A DNA stretch of 64,000 bases from Micromonospora echinospora (lineage in GTDB: Bacteria; Actinomycetota; Actinomycetes; Mycobacteriales; Micromonosporaceae). A model generated the notes under the pieces. It did not search any database and was not told the DNA's origin. It saw nothing but the letters and a program-made list of their open reading frames with translations. The translations under genes were made by a program, and so were the position numbers. The stretch lies in assembly GCF_014203425.1 (NCBI RefSeq), contig NZ_JACHJC010000001.1, positions 4,490,001 through 4,554,000 of the forward strand, read 5' to 3'. This document shows, piece after piece, positions 1-8,035 of the stretch. Positions within the stretch are counted from its first letter, which is position 1; each line of letters starts with the position of its first letter.

Positions 1-1011
1 CCGCGCCCACGCGCCCCACTGCTGATCCGGCCGGTCCGCGAGCCGGCGACCGTGCCGCCGCCGCTGACCGGCCCCTGGGCGCCCGAGGACACCCGGCTCG
101 ACCGGGCCGACCTGCTGCCGTTGCCGGCCGGCGGGCACGGGCCGGAGGACGTCGTCGTCGACGCCGACGGCCGGGTGGTCAGCGGCGACGAGGGCGGCCG
201 GCTCTGGTGGTGGCCGGCCGACGCGCCGGCCGGCACCCGCCCCACGCTTCTCGCCGAGACCGGCGGGCGGCCGCTGGGCATCGAACGCGATCCGGCCGAC
301 GGCGGGCTGCTCGTCTGCGACGCGTACCGGGGACTGCTGCGGGTCGACCCCGCCGGCGTGGTGCACGAGCTGACCGGGACCGCCCCGCCGGTGCACCTGG
401 CCGACAACGCCGCCGTCGCGAGCGACGGCACCGTCTACTTCACCGACTCCTCCGACCGGTTTCCGCTCTCGCACTGGAAGCGGGACCTGCTGGAGCACCG
501 GCCCAACGGACGGGTGCTGGCCTACGACAGGCGCACCGGGCGCACCGACGTGGTGGCCGACGGGCTCTACTTCCCCAACGGGCTGGCGCTCACCCCGGAC
601 GAGTCGGCGCTGATGCTCGCCGAGACCGCCACCCACCGGCTGCTCCGGGTCGACCTGCCGGGCGGGCGGGCCACAGTGCTGACCGACCTGCCGGCATACC
701 CGGACAACATCTCCGCGGTCGGTGACGGGACGTACTGGGTCGCGTTGCCCAGCCCTCGGCTGGCGGCGATGGAACGGCTGCTGCCGCATCCGCGCGTCCG
801 CCAGCTCGTCGCGCTGCTGCCCGGGGCGGTGCAGCCGCGGCCGCGCCGCTACGGGCTGGTCGCGCTGGTCGACGGCGCGGGGCGGGTGCTGCGGACGCTG
901 CACGGCCCCAGCGGGGCGTACCCGATGGTCACCGGCGTGCGACAGCACGGCCGCCGGCTCTGGCTGGGCAGCCTGACCGCGACCGGGGTGGCCCGCGTCG
1001 ACCTGGACTGA
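1..1011 (+). CDS. Strictosidine synthase / SMP-30-like beta-propeller protein, 5' end cut by window
   Basis: The frame is open from base 1, so the true start probably lies outside the window; a GTG at 52 is the first internal start. The protein carries repeated propeller-blade signatures such as YFTDSSDRF and FPNGLALTPDESALML, typical of the strictosidine synthase/gluconolactonase (SMP-30) superfamily, which are six-bladed calcium-dependent hydrolases or lactonases. About 336 codons are visible, close to full length for actinobacterial members. There is no signal peptide in the visible part. It is the only gene read rightwards here and converges on the L,D-transpeptidase gene across a hairpin. 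The substrate cannot be inferred; true strictosidine synthase activity is not expected in bacteria. Confidence 0.75.
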   Translation, partial: PRPRAPLLIRPVREPATVPPPLTGPWAPEDTRLDRADLLPLPAGGHGPEDVVVDADGRVVSGDEGGRLWWWPADAPAGTRPTLLAETGGRPLGIERDPADGGLLVCDAYRGLLRVDPAGVVHELTGTAPPVHLADNAAVASDGTVYFTDSSDRFPLSHWKRDLLEHRPNGRVLAYDRRTGRTDVVADGLYFPNGLALTPDESALMLAETATHRLLRVDLPGGRATVLTDLPAYPDNISAVGDGTYWVALPSPRLAAMERLLPHPRVRQLVALLPGAVQPRPRRYGLVALVDGAGRVLRTLHGPSGAYPMVTGVRQHGRRLWLGSLTATGVARVDLD

Positions 1012-1020
1012 GCACGGCAC

Positions 1021-1050
1021 GGGGCCGGCCGCGCGACGCGGGCCGGCCCC
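1021..1050. terminator. Hairpin between convergent genes
   Basis: A perfect 10-bp inverted repeat (GGGGCCGGCC / GGCCGGCCCC) with a 10-base loop sits between the convergent stops at 1011 and 1071. It has no clear T-tract, as is common in high-GC actinobacteria. It probably ends transcription from both sides. Confidence 0.6.
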
Positions 1051-1070
1051 GGGGCCGTTCCTCCCCTGGT

Positions 1071-2348
1071 TCAGCCGCCGCTGTTGCTCCGCGACGGGGC
1101 CGGGGCCGGGGCCGGTGACGACCCGCCGGCCACCGCGCCCGGGTGCGGCGTGGCGCTCTGCGTGGGCTTCAGCCCCGCCGGTACGGGCAGCGCGCTGCCC
1201 TTGGCGAACTCGTCCCAGCTGACGTTCCAGGCGGTGAAGCCGTTGCCCTGGTCGAGTTTCACCTCGGTGCCCCGCACTGTGACCAGGTCACCGACCTGCG
1301 TGACGCCCATCAGCCAGTCCGCGGCGGTGGCCGAGACGTTCGTGCAGCCGTGCGAGACGTTTGTGCTCCCCTGGTCCCCCTCCGACCAGGGCGCCGAGTG
1401 GATGAACTCGCCGCCCCAGGTCAGCCGCTGCGCGTCGTCCACGTCGACCACGTAGCCGCCGTTGGGCTCGCCCCGGGTGTCGAACGTGGTGTGCTCGTGC
1501 TTCTCCATGATCACCATGGTGCCGCTGGACGTCGGCGTGCTCGCCTTGCCGAGACTGACCGGGATCTTCTTGAGCACCTTGCCGTCCTGGTAGACGGTCA
1601 TCTGCTTGGTCTCGTTGTCGATGTCGAGCGTCATCTGCCGGCCGACCTTGGCGGTGGCGACGCGGTCCGAGTCGCCGATCGTCTCCTTGCCGATGGGCAG
1701 CCCCTGCAGCGCGCTACGGACACTGATCTTCGTGCCCGGCTTCCAGCGGTCGGGCGCCCGGTACTCCGCCTGCTTGCCGTCGGCCACCCACGACCAGGTG
1801 CCCGGCTGCGGCGGATCGGTCTTCACGAACAACCGGCGCTGGACGTCCGCGCGCGCCTCCTTCGGAATCGGCGGGTCGAATCCGAGCACGACCGGCATTG
1901 CCGTCCCGTACGTCTGATTCGGCCGGAAATACAATTCGCTGGTGACGGCCGGTTTGGTGGACTTGGCCATCGTCGTGAACGTCGTCTTCTGCGTGGCGGT
2001 CTTTCCCGAATCGCCGGTGGCGGTCACCTCCGCCGTGTACGTCCGGGAATTGGCCAGCGGGCGGTCCGGCACCCAGCCGGAGCCGTCCTCGCGCGGCTGG
2101 GCCGGCACCTGGTTGCCCTTGTCGTCGGTGAGCTTCACCGCGGTCACCTTGCCGTTGCTGACCGTCGTGCCCACCTCCGCGCTGATCGGCACGCCCTTCG
2201 TGCGATCGGCGGGTGTCACGGTGACCGACGGCGGCGCCGCCTCGGCCTGTTTCCCCACCGACTTCGGGCCGGCGGTGCACGCGCCGACCGCCAGCGGCGC
2301 GGCTGCGACGGTCATCGCGAAAAGCGTCAGTCGGCGCCTCGCAAACAT
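1071..2348 (-). CDS. L,D-transpeptidase lipoprotein (LppS/LdtMt2-like)
   Basis: Forms 3-3 cross-links in peptidoglycan on the outer face of the membrane. The start chosen (ATG at 2348) gives MFARRR followed by a hydrophobic signal and a lipobox ending in Cys24 (VGAC), with a G-rich ribosome site just upstream; a longer start at 2384 would bury this signal. Residues about 45-230 are Ig-like domains as in mycobacterial Ldt proteins. The C-terminal YkuD domain has the catalytic motif SHGCTNVS with Cys near residue 335 and an upstream His in IHSAPW. The last 40 residues are Pro/Ala/Ser-rich. Length (425 aa) fits the family. It is monocistronic. Confidence 0.9.
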   Translation of the reverse strand: MFARRRLTLFAMTVAAAPLAVGACTAGPKSVGKQAEAAPPSVTVTPADRTKGVPISAEVGTTVSNGKVTAVKLTDDKGNQVPAQPREDGSGWVPDRPLANSRTYTAEVTATGDSGKTATQKTTFTTMAKSTKPAVTSELYFRPNQTYGTAMPVVLGFDPPIPKEARADVQRRLFVKTDPPQPGTWSWVADGKQAEYRAPDRWKPGTKISVRSALQGLPIGKETIGDSDRVATAKVGRQMTLDIDNETKQMTVYQDGKVLKKIPVSLGKASTPTSSGTMVIMEKHEHTTFDTRGEPNGGYVVDVDDAQRLTWGGEFIHSAPWSEGDQGSTNVSHGCTNVSATAADWLMGVTQVGDLVTVRGTEVKLDQGNGFTAWNVSWDEFAKGSALPVPAGLKPTQSATPHPGAVAGGSSPAPAPAPSRSNSGG

Positions 2349-2543
2349 ATTTCGCCCCCCATTTCCGAACCCTCTCGTCCACATTCTGTAGGCCCGGGAT
2401 CACGCCGTGGCACCTTCGGCGGAATTGCTCGGAAAAGGCTGCGGAGAATCGTGCCGGACAGGTAATTCCCGTCCCGGCTTGCGCCCGACGCGCCCTCCGC
2501 CCGGTTCCCCACCCCTCACCCGCCTCTCGGCGCGCCCCCCACC

Positions 2544-2606
2544 CGTCGATCATGAAGTTGACGGCGAACGGCGTCCGTTTTGTCCCCGCCAACCTCATGA
2601 TCGACG
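2544..2606. repeat. Imperfect palindrome, family 1 (dispersed)
   Basis: The ends are inverted copies (CGTCGATCATGA ... TCATGATCGACG) with arms of about 22 bp and few mismatches around a short GC-rich centre. Two more members lie at 36692-36746 and 36972-37026. It occupies the 480-bp gap between the start of the L,D-transpeptidase gene and the end of the bkd operon; I see no gene in that gap. Confidence 0.85.
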
Positions 2607-2637
2607 AACGAAGGGAGGCGTGAAGGGCCGGCCCGGG

Positions 2638-2691
2638 CGAGATCTCGGTACGAAACGGCCCTCATAGGGGCACTTTGCTACCAAGATCTCG
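2638..2691. repeat. Imperfect palindrome, family 2
   Basis: Ends CGAGATCTCGGTA and TACCAAGATCTCG form an inverted repeat with one mismatch around a centre containing ACGGCCC and CATAGGGG. It is a different sequence from the neighbouring family-1 palindrome 32 bp away. Only one copy is seen in this window. It resembles short dispersed elements of Micromonospora genomes as I remember them, which needs a genome search to confirm. Confidence 0.6.
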
Positions 2692-2784
2692 ACGAACCCC
2701 GCCCACGGCCCCGCAAGACGGGCAGCGCTGGACGTTCTCGCCCACGCCACCCGCACCGCTGCCGCGATCTTGCAGGACGGGCGC

Positions 2785-2816
2785 GGCCCCGGCCCTCCGT
2801 GAGGAGGGCCGGGGCC
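2785..2816 (-). terminator. Terminator of the bkd operon
   Basis: A perfect 14-bp stem (GGCCCCGGCCCTCC / GGAGGGCCGGGGCC) with a GTGA loop lies 15 bases beyond the stop codon of the E2 gene at 2831. Confidence 0.85.
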
Positions 2817-2830
2817 GGGAGCCGGGCCGG

Positions 2831-4180
2831 TCAGACGTTGGCGACCAGCAGGGCGGGCTGCTCGACGCAGTCGGCTACGTGACGGAGGAAGCCGCCGGCG
2901 ACACCGCCGTCGCAGACGCGGTGGTCGAAGGTGAGGCTGATCTGGGTCACCTTGCGGACGGCGAGCTGCCCGTTGACCACCCACGGCTTGTCCACGATCC
3001 GGCCGACGCCGAGCAGCGCCGCCTCCGGGTGGTTGATGATCGGCGTCGAGCCGTCCACGCCGAACACGCCGTAGTTGTTGAGGGTGAACGTACCGCCGGT
3101 CAGCCGCGCCGGGGGCAGCGTGCCGGCCCGGGCCGCCGCCGTGGTCTCGGCAAGCGCGGCGGCGAGTTCCCGGGTGGTCAGCCGCTGCGCGTCGCGCAGC
3201 ACCGGCACGACCAGGCCCCTGTCGGTCTGCGCGGCGATGCCCAGGTGCACGCCAGCGGACTGGATGATCCGCTGCCCCTCGGTGTCGACGTGCGCGTTGA
3301 GCTGCGGGAACTTCCGCAGGCCGCTGAGGCAGATCCGGGCCAGCAGGGCCAGGATGCTCACCGGCGTCTCCGGGGTGGCGGCGTTGATCGCGGCGCGCGT
3401 CTCCAGCAGGCCGGTGGCGTCCACGTCGACCCAGATGGTCACCTCGGGGATCTCCCGGCGGCTGCGGGAGAGCTTGTCGGCGATCACCTTGCGGATGCCG
3501 GTGAGCGGGATGACCGTGTCACCGTCGCCGGCCGGGGCGAGCCCGACGTGCGCGGCCGGAGCGTCCGGCACCGCGGCCAGCCGAGCTGCCGGGGCGGGAG
3601 CGGCCACGGCGGCGTCCAGGTCGGCCCGGCGGATCACGCCGCCCGGCCCGGTGCCGCGCAGCGACGCCAGGTCGATGCCGTGCTCCTTCGCCAGCCGCCG
3701 CACGATCGGCGAGATGACGAGCGGCGCTGCCGCCGGTCCGCCGGTCTGCGCCGGGTCGGCAGCACGGTCCGCCGAGGCGGGCGCGCCGGGCTCGGGGGCG
3801 AGCGCCAGCCGTGGGCGACGACGACGCCGGCCCGTGCCGCCGTGGCCGGTGCCGTAGCCGATCAGGACGTTGCCGGACCCGGCCCGCTCCTCCTCGCGAT
3901 AGGTGGCGTGCGGGTCGGGGGCGTCGTCGAGCGGGGCGATGGTGATCAGCGGCTGGCCCACCGGGCGTACCTCACCGGCCGCGCCGTGCAGGGCCACGAC
4001 CCGGCCGGCGTACGGGCACGGCACGTCGACAACGGCCTTGGCGGTCTCCACCTCAACCACGCTCTGGTCCACAGTCACCACGTCGCCGACGGCCACCCGC
4101 CACTCGACGATCTCCGCCTCGCTCAGTCCCTCGCCCAGGTCGGGAAGAAGGAAGTCGCGGGTCCCCACAGCCGTGGTCAT
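2831..4180 (-). CDS. bkdC: Dihydrolipoyl acyltransferase (E2) of branched-chain 2-oxoacid dehydrogenase
   Basis: Transfers the acyl group from E1 to CoA, giving branched acyl-CoA. The lipoyl domain (residues about 8-82) has the lipoylated Lys48 in ETAK. A peripheral-subunit binding domain follows (about 185-220: ISPIVRRLAKEHGIDL), joined by Ala/Pro-rich linkers. The catalytic domain ends with FDHRVCDGG, giving His420 and Asp424. Length 449 aa is normal. The start at 4180 places the lipoyl domain directly at the N-terminus. An in-frame ATG at 4237, overlapping the E1beta stop as ATGA, would add 19 residues encoded wholly by a 67-bp repeat that recurs at 42174-42240. Last gene of bkdA-bkdB-bkdC. 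Confidence 0.92.
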   Translation of the reverse strand: MTTAVGTRDFLLPDLGEGLSEAEIVEWRVAVGDVVTVDQSVVEVETAKAVVDVPCPYAGRVVALHGAAGEVRPVGQPLITIAPLDDAPDPHATYREEERAGSGNVLIGYGTGHGGTGRRRRRPRLALAPEPGAPASADRAADPAQTGGPAAAPLVISPIVRRLAKEHGIDLASLRGTGPGGVIRRADLDAAVAAPAPAARLAAVPDAPAAHVGLAPAGDGDTVIPLTGIRKVIADKLSRSRREIPEVTIWVDVDATGLLETRAAINAATPETPVSILALLARICLSGLRKFPQLNAHVDTEGQRIIQSAGVHLGIAAQTDRGLVVPVLRDAQRLTTRELAAALAETTAAARAGTLPPARLTGGTFTLNNYGVFGVDGSTPIINHPEAALLGVGRIVDKPWVVNGQLAVRKVTQISLTFDHRVCDGGVAGGFLRHVADCVEQPALLVANV

Positions 4181-4237
4181 GCCGTGCCGGCCGGGCATTG
4201 CCTCACGGCCCTCGCTCCGCTCGGTGCGTTCGCTCAT
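4171..4237. repeat. 67-bp repeat at the bkdB/bkdC junction, copy 1
   Basis: Matches 42174-42240 with only about three differences over 67 bp. In both places it fills the space from the stop codon of one gene to the start codon of the next. Read leftwards it encodes the in-frame leader MSERTERSEG...GRHGMTT, beginning with an ATGA overlap. Confidence 0.9.
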
Positions 4238-5238
4238 GCCGCCACCCACCGGCTGTCGGGCTGGTCGTCCCACTGCAGGCGGGCCACGGCGTCCAGCACC
4301 CGGTCGACCGAGGGCAGGTGGGTGTGCTCCAGCATCGGCGCCGGGTACGGGATGTCCAGCCCGGACACCCGCAGCACCGGGGCGTGCAGCGCGTGGAAGC
4401 AGCGTTCCTGCACCCGGGCGGCGATCTCCGCGCCGACACCGGCGAAGCCCTGCGCCTCCTGGATCACCACGCACCGGCCGGTACGGCGTACCGAGGCGGT
4501 GACCGTGGCGTCGTCGAACGGCACGATGCTGCGGACGTCGACCACCTCCAGGTCCCAGCCCTCCTCGCGGGCGGCCTCGGCGGCGGCGAGCGCGACCGGC
4601 ACCGCCGGGCCGTACGCGACAAGCGTGGCGTCGGTGCCGGGACGGCGCACCACGGCGCTGCCGATCGGCGCGGTACGGGCCGGCAGGTCCGCCTCGGCGC
4701 TGGTGAAGTAGAGCTTCTTGGGCTCCAGGAACACCACCGGGTCCGGGTCGTCGATGGCGGCTCGCAGCAGCGAGTACGCGTCGTCCACAGTGGCCGGGGT
4801 GACCACCTTCAGGCCGGGGGTGTGCGCGTAGTACGCCTCGGACGAGTCGCAGTGGTGCTCGACGCCGCCGATGCCACCGGCGTACGGCACCCGGATGACG
4901 ATCGGCACGCTGAGCGCGCCTCGGGTGCGGTTGCGCAGCTTCGCCACGTGCGAGGCGATCTGCTCGAACGCCGGGTACGCGAACGCGTCGAACTGCATCT
5001 CCACGACCGGCCGCAGCCCGGACATGGCCAGGCCGACGGCGAAACCGACGATGCCGGCCTCGGCGAGCGGGGTGTCGAAGCAACGCTTGTCGCCGAAGCG
5101 GGCCTGCAGCCCGTCGGTGATCCGGAAGACGCCGCCGAGCTGGCCGACGTCCTCGCCGAAGACGACGACCCGCTCGTCGTCGAGCATCGCGTCGGCGAGC
5201 GCGGCGTTGAGGGCCTTCGCCATGGTCATGGTGGCCAT
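4234..5238 (-). CDS. bkdB: Branched-chain 2-oxoacid dehydrogenase E1 beta subunit
   Basis: Beta subunit of the thiamine-diphosphate-dependent decarboxylase, 334 aa, the usual length. It opens with AKALNAALADAM and the FGEDVGQLGGVFRIT motif, contains a conserved EMQFDAFAYPAFEQIASHVAK stretch of the alpha2beta2 interface, and ends with the transketolase C-domain (VVIQEAQGFAGVGAEI). ATG at 5238 overlaps the E1alpha stop by one base (TGATG), so the two subunits are translationally coupled. It ends in the ATGA that opens the repeat-encoded leader before bkdC. Confidence 0.93.
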   Translation of the reverse strand: MATMTMAKALNAALADAMLDDERVVVFGEDVGQLGGVFRITDGLQARFGDKRCFDTPLAEAGIVGFAVGLAMSGLRPVVEMQFDAFAYPAFEQIASHVAKLRNRTRGALSVPIVIRVPYAGGIGGVEHHCDSSEAYYAHTPGLKVVTPATVDDAYSLLRAAIDDPDPVVFLEPKKLYFTSAEADLPARTAPIGSAVVRRPGTDATLVAYGPAVPVALAAAEAAREEGWDLEVVDVRSIVPFDDATVTASVRRTGRCVVIQEAQGFAGVGAEIAARVQERCFHALHAPVLRVSGLDIPYPAPMLEHTHLPSVDRVLDAVARLQWDDQPDSRWVAA

Positions 5239-6404
5239 CAGGCGTCCCCCTCCGCGTCGGCGGCCAGCTCGGCCCGGACCATCTCGCGCTGCTCGACCAG
5301 TTGCGGCGTCGGCTCGGCGTACACGTGGTCGAACAGGCTCAGCGGGTCGACAGTGGGCTGGGCGTCCATCCGGCGGCGCAGCGCGGCGGCGTACTCCTCG
5401 GCCTCCGCCGCGATCGCCGCGACGGCGGCGTCGTCCAGCACGCCCCGGGCCCGCAGGTACGCCTCGAGCCGGGCGATCGGGTCGCGGTCGCGCCACGCCT
5501 CGACCTCCTCGGCGTCGCGGTAGCGGGTCTGGTCGTCGGCGTTGGTGTGCGGCTCCATCCGGTAGGTGTGGGCCTCGATCAGGTAGGGGCCCCTGCCGGC
5601 GCGGGCGTGCGCGACGGCGCGCTCCAGCACCGCCAGCACGGCCACCGGGTCGTTGCCGTCGACCTGCTCGCTGGGTACGCCGTAGCCGACGCCCTTGTAC
5701 GCGAGGCTCGGCGCGGCGGTCTGCCGGGACAGCGGCACGCTGATCGCGTACTTGTTGTTCTGCACGAGATAGACGACGGGGGCCTTGAACACGGCGGCGA
5801 AGTTGATGCCCTCGTGGAAGTCGCCCTCGCTGGTGGCGCCGTCGCCGATGAACGCCAGCGCCACTGTGTCGCGCCCCTGGTACGACTCGCCGTAGGCCAG
5901 TCCGGCGGCGTGCACGCACTGGGTGGCCAGCGGGGTGCACTGCGGCGCGGTGTGGGTGACGGCCGGGTCGTACCCGCAGTGCCAGTCGCCGCGCAGCAGC
6001 GTGAGCACCTCGACCGGGTCGATGCCGCGCGCGGTGAGCGCCATCGACTCGCGGTAGGTGGGGAACACCCAGTCGGTGTCGCGCAGCGCGAGCACGCCGC
6101 CGATCTGGCACGCCTCCTGGCCGCGCGCGGACGGGTAGACGGCGAGGCGGCCCTGCTTGGTCAGCGCGGTGGCCTGCACGTCGAAGCGGCGGCCGACGAC
6201 CATCCGCCGGTACATCTCGCGCAGCGTGTCGGCCGGCGGCTCCGGGTAGTCGTCGCGGGCCGGCAGCGGGGTGCCGTCCGGGTTCAGCAGCCGGACGGGC
6301 TCGCGCTGCGGCATGAGGCCGGCCGACGGGTCGGGTGCGGCCGGGGTGGCCTTCCGGCGGGTACGCGGGGATGCCCTGCGGACCGCCTGGGGTGTGGTCG
6401 TCAC
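5238..6404 (-). CDS. bkdA: Branched-chain 2-oxoacid dehydrogenase E1 alpha subunit
   Basis: Decarboxylates the 2-oxoacids of Val, Leu and Ile using ThDP and passes the acyl group to lipoyl-E2, supplying branched CoA starters for fatty acids. The ThDP/Mg motif runs from GDG (residues 187-189) to QNN (215-217). A Ser-rich phosphorylation-loop-like segment follows as in the family. GTG start at 6404 has AGGAGGT eight bases upstream. The first 30 residues are Ala/Arg/Pro-rich and not conserved. First gene of the operon; the divergent regulator starts 105 bp away. Confidence 0.93.
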   Translation of the reverse strand: MTTTPQAVRRASPRTRRKATPAAPDPSAGLMPQREPVRLLNPDGTPLPARDDYPEPPADTLREMYRRMVVGRRFDVQATALTKQGRLAVYPSARGQEACQIGGVLALRDTDWVFPTYRESMALTARGIDPVEVLTLLRGDWHCGYDPAVTHTAPQCTPLATQCVHAAGLAYGESYQGRDTVALAFIGDGATSEGDFHEGINFAAVFKAPVVYLVQNNKYAISVPLSRQTAAPSLAYKGVGYGVPSEQVDGNDPVAVLAVLERAVAHARAGRGPYLIEAHTYRMEPHTNADDQTRYRDAEEVEAWRDRDPIARLEAYLRARGVLDDAAVAAIAAEAEEYAAALRRRMDAQPTVDPLSLFDHVYAEPTPQLVEQREMVRAELAADAEGDA

Positions 6405-6509
6405 GGCGGGGACCTCCTGGACGTGTGGTGGCCCTATGCTCCCGGTCGTGGATGATTGACTCAACATGCGGGATGAACGCGGGACGAATGGCACGGAAGG
6501 GCGGCTGAG
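6405..6509. promoter_or_regulatory. Divergent bkdA / bkdR promoter region with candidate operator
   Basis: The 105-bp gap between the two divergent starts holds TTGA-C-TCAA (6456-6464), a small dyad in the AT-richest stretch, suited to a dimeric Lrp/AsnC regulator and also close to a -35 hexamer. The assignment is by position and symmetry only. Confidence 0.45.
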
Positions 6510-7016
6510 GTGAGCCAGGAGACCGGCGCCACACCGGGCGCGGCGGGCGGAACGGGACGTTCGGCCGGGCCGCTGGACGAGGTGGACCGGCGGATCCTGC
6601 GCGAACTGGTCCGCGACGCCCGGACGTCCATCCGTACGCTCGCCGAACGGGTGCACGTCTCGCGCACAAACGCGTACGCCCGGGTCGAGCGGCTGCTGCG
6701 CGACGGGGTGCTGACCGGGTTCACCGCGCGGGTCGCGCCGGAGCCGGCCGGGCTGGGCACGTCGGCGTACATCGCGCTGACCATCGAGCAGAACACCTGG
6801 CGGGAGGTCTCCGCCGAGCTGGCCCAGGTGCGCTACATCGAGCACGCGGCGCTGCTCAGCGGCGAGCACGACGTCCTCGCGCTGGTCCGGGCGCCGGACA
6901 ACGCGACGCTGCGGGACGTGGTGCTGGACCGGGTGCAGAGCATCGCCGGGGTGCTGTCGACCCGTACCTGGCTGGTGTTCGAGGAGTTCGACGGCACACA
7001 GAGCCCCTGGGACTGA
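6510..7016 (+). CDS. bkdR: Lrp/AsnC-family regulator of the bkd operon
   Basis: 168 aa. After a 20-residue Gly/Thr-rich tail comes the AsnC-type helix-turn-helix (LDEVDRRILRELVRDARTSI through VSRTNAYARVERL, about residues 27-70), then the RAM ligand-binding/oligomerisation domain (VAPEPAGLGTSAYIAL onwards). The GTG start at 6510 is preceded by GGAAGGG. It is divergent from bkdABC, the arrangement known for BkdR, which senses branched-chain amino acids in other bacteria. The same role here is inferred from context. Confidence 0.88.
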   Translation: MSQETGATPGAAGGTGRSAGPLDEVDRRILRELVRDARTSIRTLAERVHVSRTNAYARVERLLRDGVLTGFTARVAPEPAGLGTSAYIALTIEQNTWREVSAELAQVRYIEHAALLSGEHDVLALVRAPDNATLRDVVLDRVQSIAGVLSTRTWLVFEEFDGTQSPWD

Positions 7017-7020
7017 CCGG

Positions 7021-8001
7021 TCAGCGCTCCGGCGGCGGCTCCAGCCCTTCGGCGTCGGCCCGCTCCAGCAGGGGTTCCAGCGAGTACCGCCGCCCGTCCA
7101 GCCCGGCGTGCGGGTCGCCGCGCCCGGCGAACCGCGCGGGCATGCTGACCACGTCGAAGTCCTCCGGCCGGGCGTCGTCCAGCTCGGACCAGTCCAGCGG
7201 CGCCGAGACCAGCGCCGCGGGTGTCGGCCGGATCGAGTACGCGGAGGTCATCGTGTGGTCGCGGGCCATCTGGTTGTAGTCGACGAAGACCGGCCGGTCC
7301 CGCTGGTCGCGCCACCAGGTGGTGGTGACCAGGCCGGGCAGGCGGCGCTGCATCTCCAGGCCGAGCGCCAGTACCGCCCGCCGGCACTCACCGAAGCTCC
7401 AGCGCGGCTCGATCGAGACGTAGATGTGGATGCCGCGCCCGCCGGTGGTCTTCGGGAAGCCCTCCAGGCCCAGCTCGGCCAGGTACGCGCGTACCTCGTG
7501 CGCCACCGGCACCACCTGCGCGAAGTCGACGCCCGGCATCGGGTCGAGGTCGATGCGCAGCTGGTCGGGGCGTTCCACGTCGCCCTTGGACACCGGCCAC
7601 GGGTGGAACCGCAGCGTGCCCAGGTTGGCCGCCCAGATCACCACCGCCAGCTCGCTCGGGGCCACCTCGTCGGCGGTACGGCCGCTGGGGAACGTGATGT
7701 GCGCGGTGCGCACCCAGTCGGGCGCGCCCGCCGGGAGCCGCTTCTGGTAGAACGCGTCGCCCTTGTTGGTCTGCCGGGTGGCCACCTTCGCGCCCTCGAA
7801 CACGCCGCGCGGCCAGCGTTCCAGCATGGTCGGCCGGTCCCGCAGCGCACGCAGGATGCCGTCGCCGACGGACAGGAAGTAGCGGACCACGTCCAGCTTG
7901 GTCAGCCCGCGCTCCGGGAAGTAGGGCTTGTCGGGGCTGGAGACGCGGACCAGCCGCTCCCCCACCTGGATCTCCTGCGCCGCCGTGGTCGCCACCGTCA
8001 C
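7021..8001 (-). CDS. Stand-alone LigD-type polymerase/primase domain protein
   Basis: 326 aa, the size of one archaeo-eukaryotic primase (PolDom) domain of LigD, which fills gaps with ribonucleotides in non-homologous end joining. Family motifs: SSPDKPYFPERGLTK near the N-terminus, the metal-binding pair Asp151/Asp153 in RIDLDP, and TTGGRGIHIYV. No ligase or phosphoesterase domain is attached and no Ku gene lies in the window, so a separate Ku/ligase must partner it. GTG start at 8001. It converges on bkdR with only four bases between the stops. Confidence 0.9.
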   Translation of the reverse strand: MTVATTAAQEIQVGERLVRVSSPDKPYFPERGLTKLDVVRYFLSVGDGILRALRDRPTMLERWPRGVFEGAKVATRQTNKGDAFYQKRLPAGAPDWVRTAHITFPSGRTADEVAPSELAVVIWAANLGTLRFHPWPVSKGDVERPDQLRIDLDPMPGVDFAQVVPVAHEVRAYLAELGLEGFPKTTGGRGIHIYVSIEPRWSFGECRRAVLALGLEMQRRLPGLVTTTWWRDQRDRPVFVDYNQMARDHTMTSAYSIRPTPAALVSAPLDWSELDDARPEDFDVVSMPARFAGRGDPHAGLDGRRYSLEPLLERADAEGLEPPPER

Positions 8002-8035
8002 ACCGTAGCGATCCTTCCCGGCCGCGGGGACCGGC

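Noticed and set aside
1143..2465. Long open frames antisense to real genes (here and throughout, for example 2675-4711, 8222-10339 and 46775-50287)
   Set aside because: In high-GC DNA the antisense frames stay open by codon bias; their Arg/Pro/Ala-rich translations match no family.
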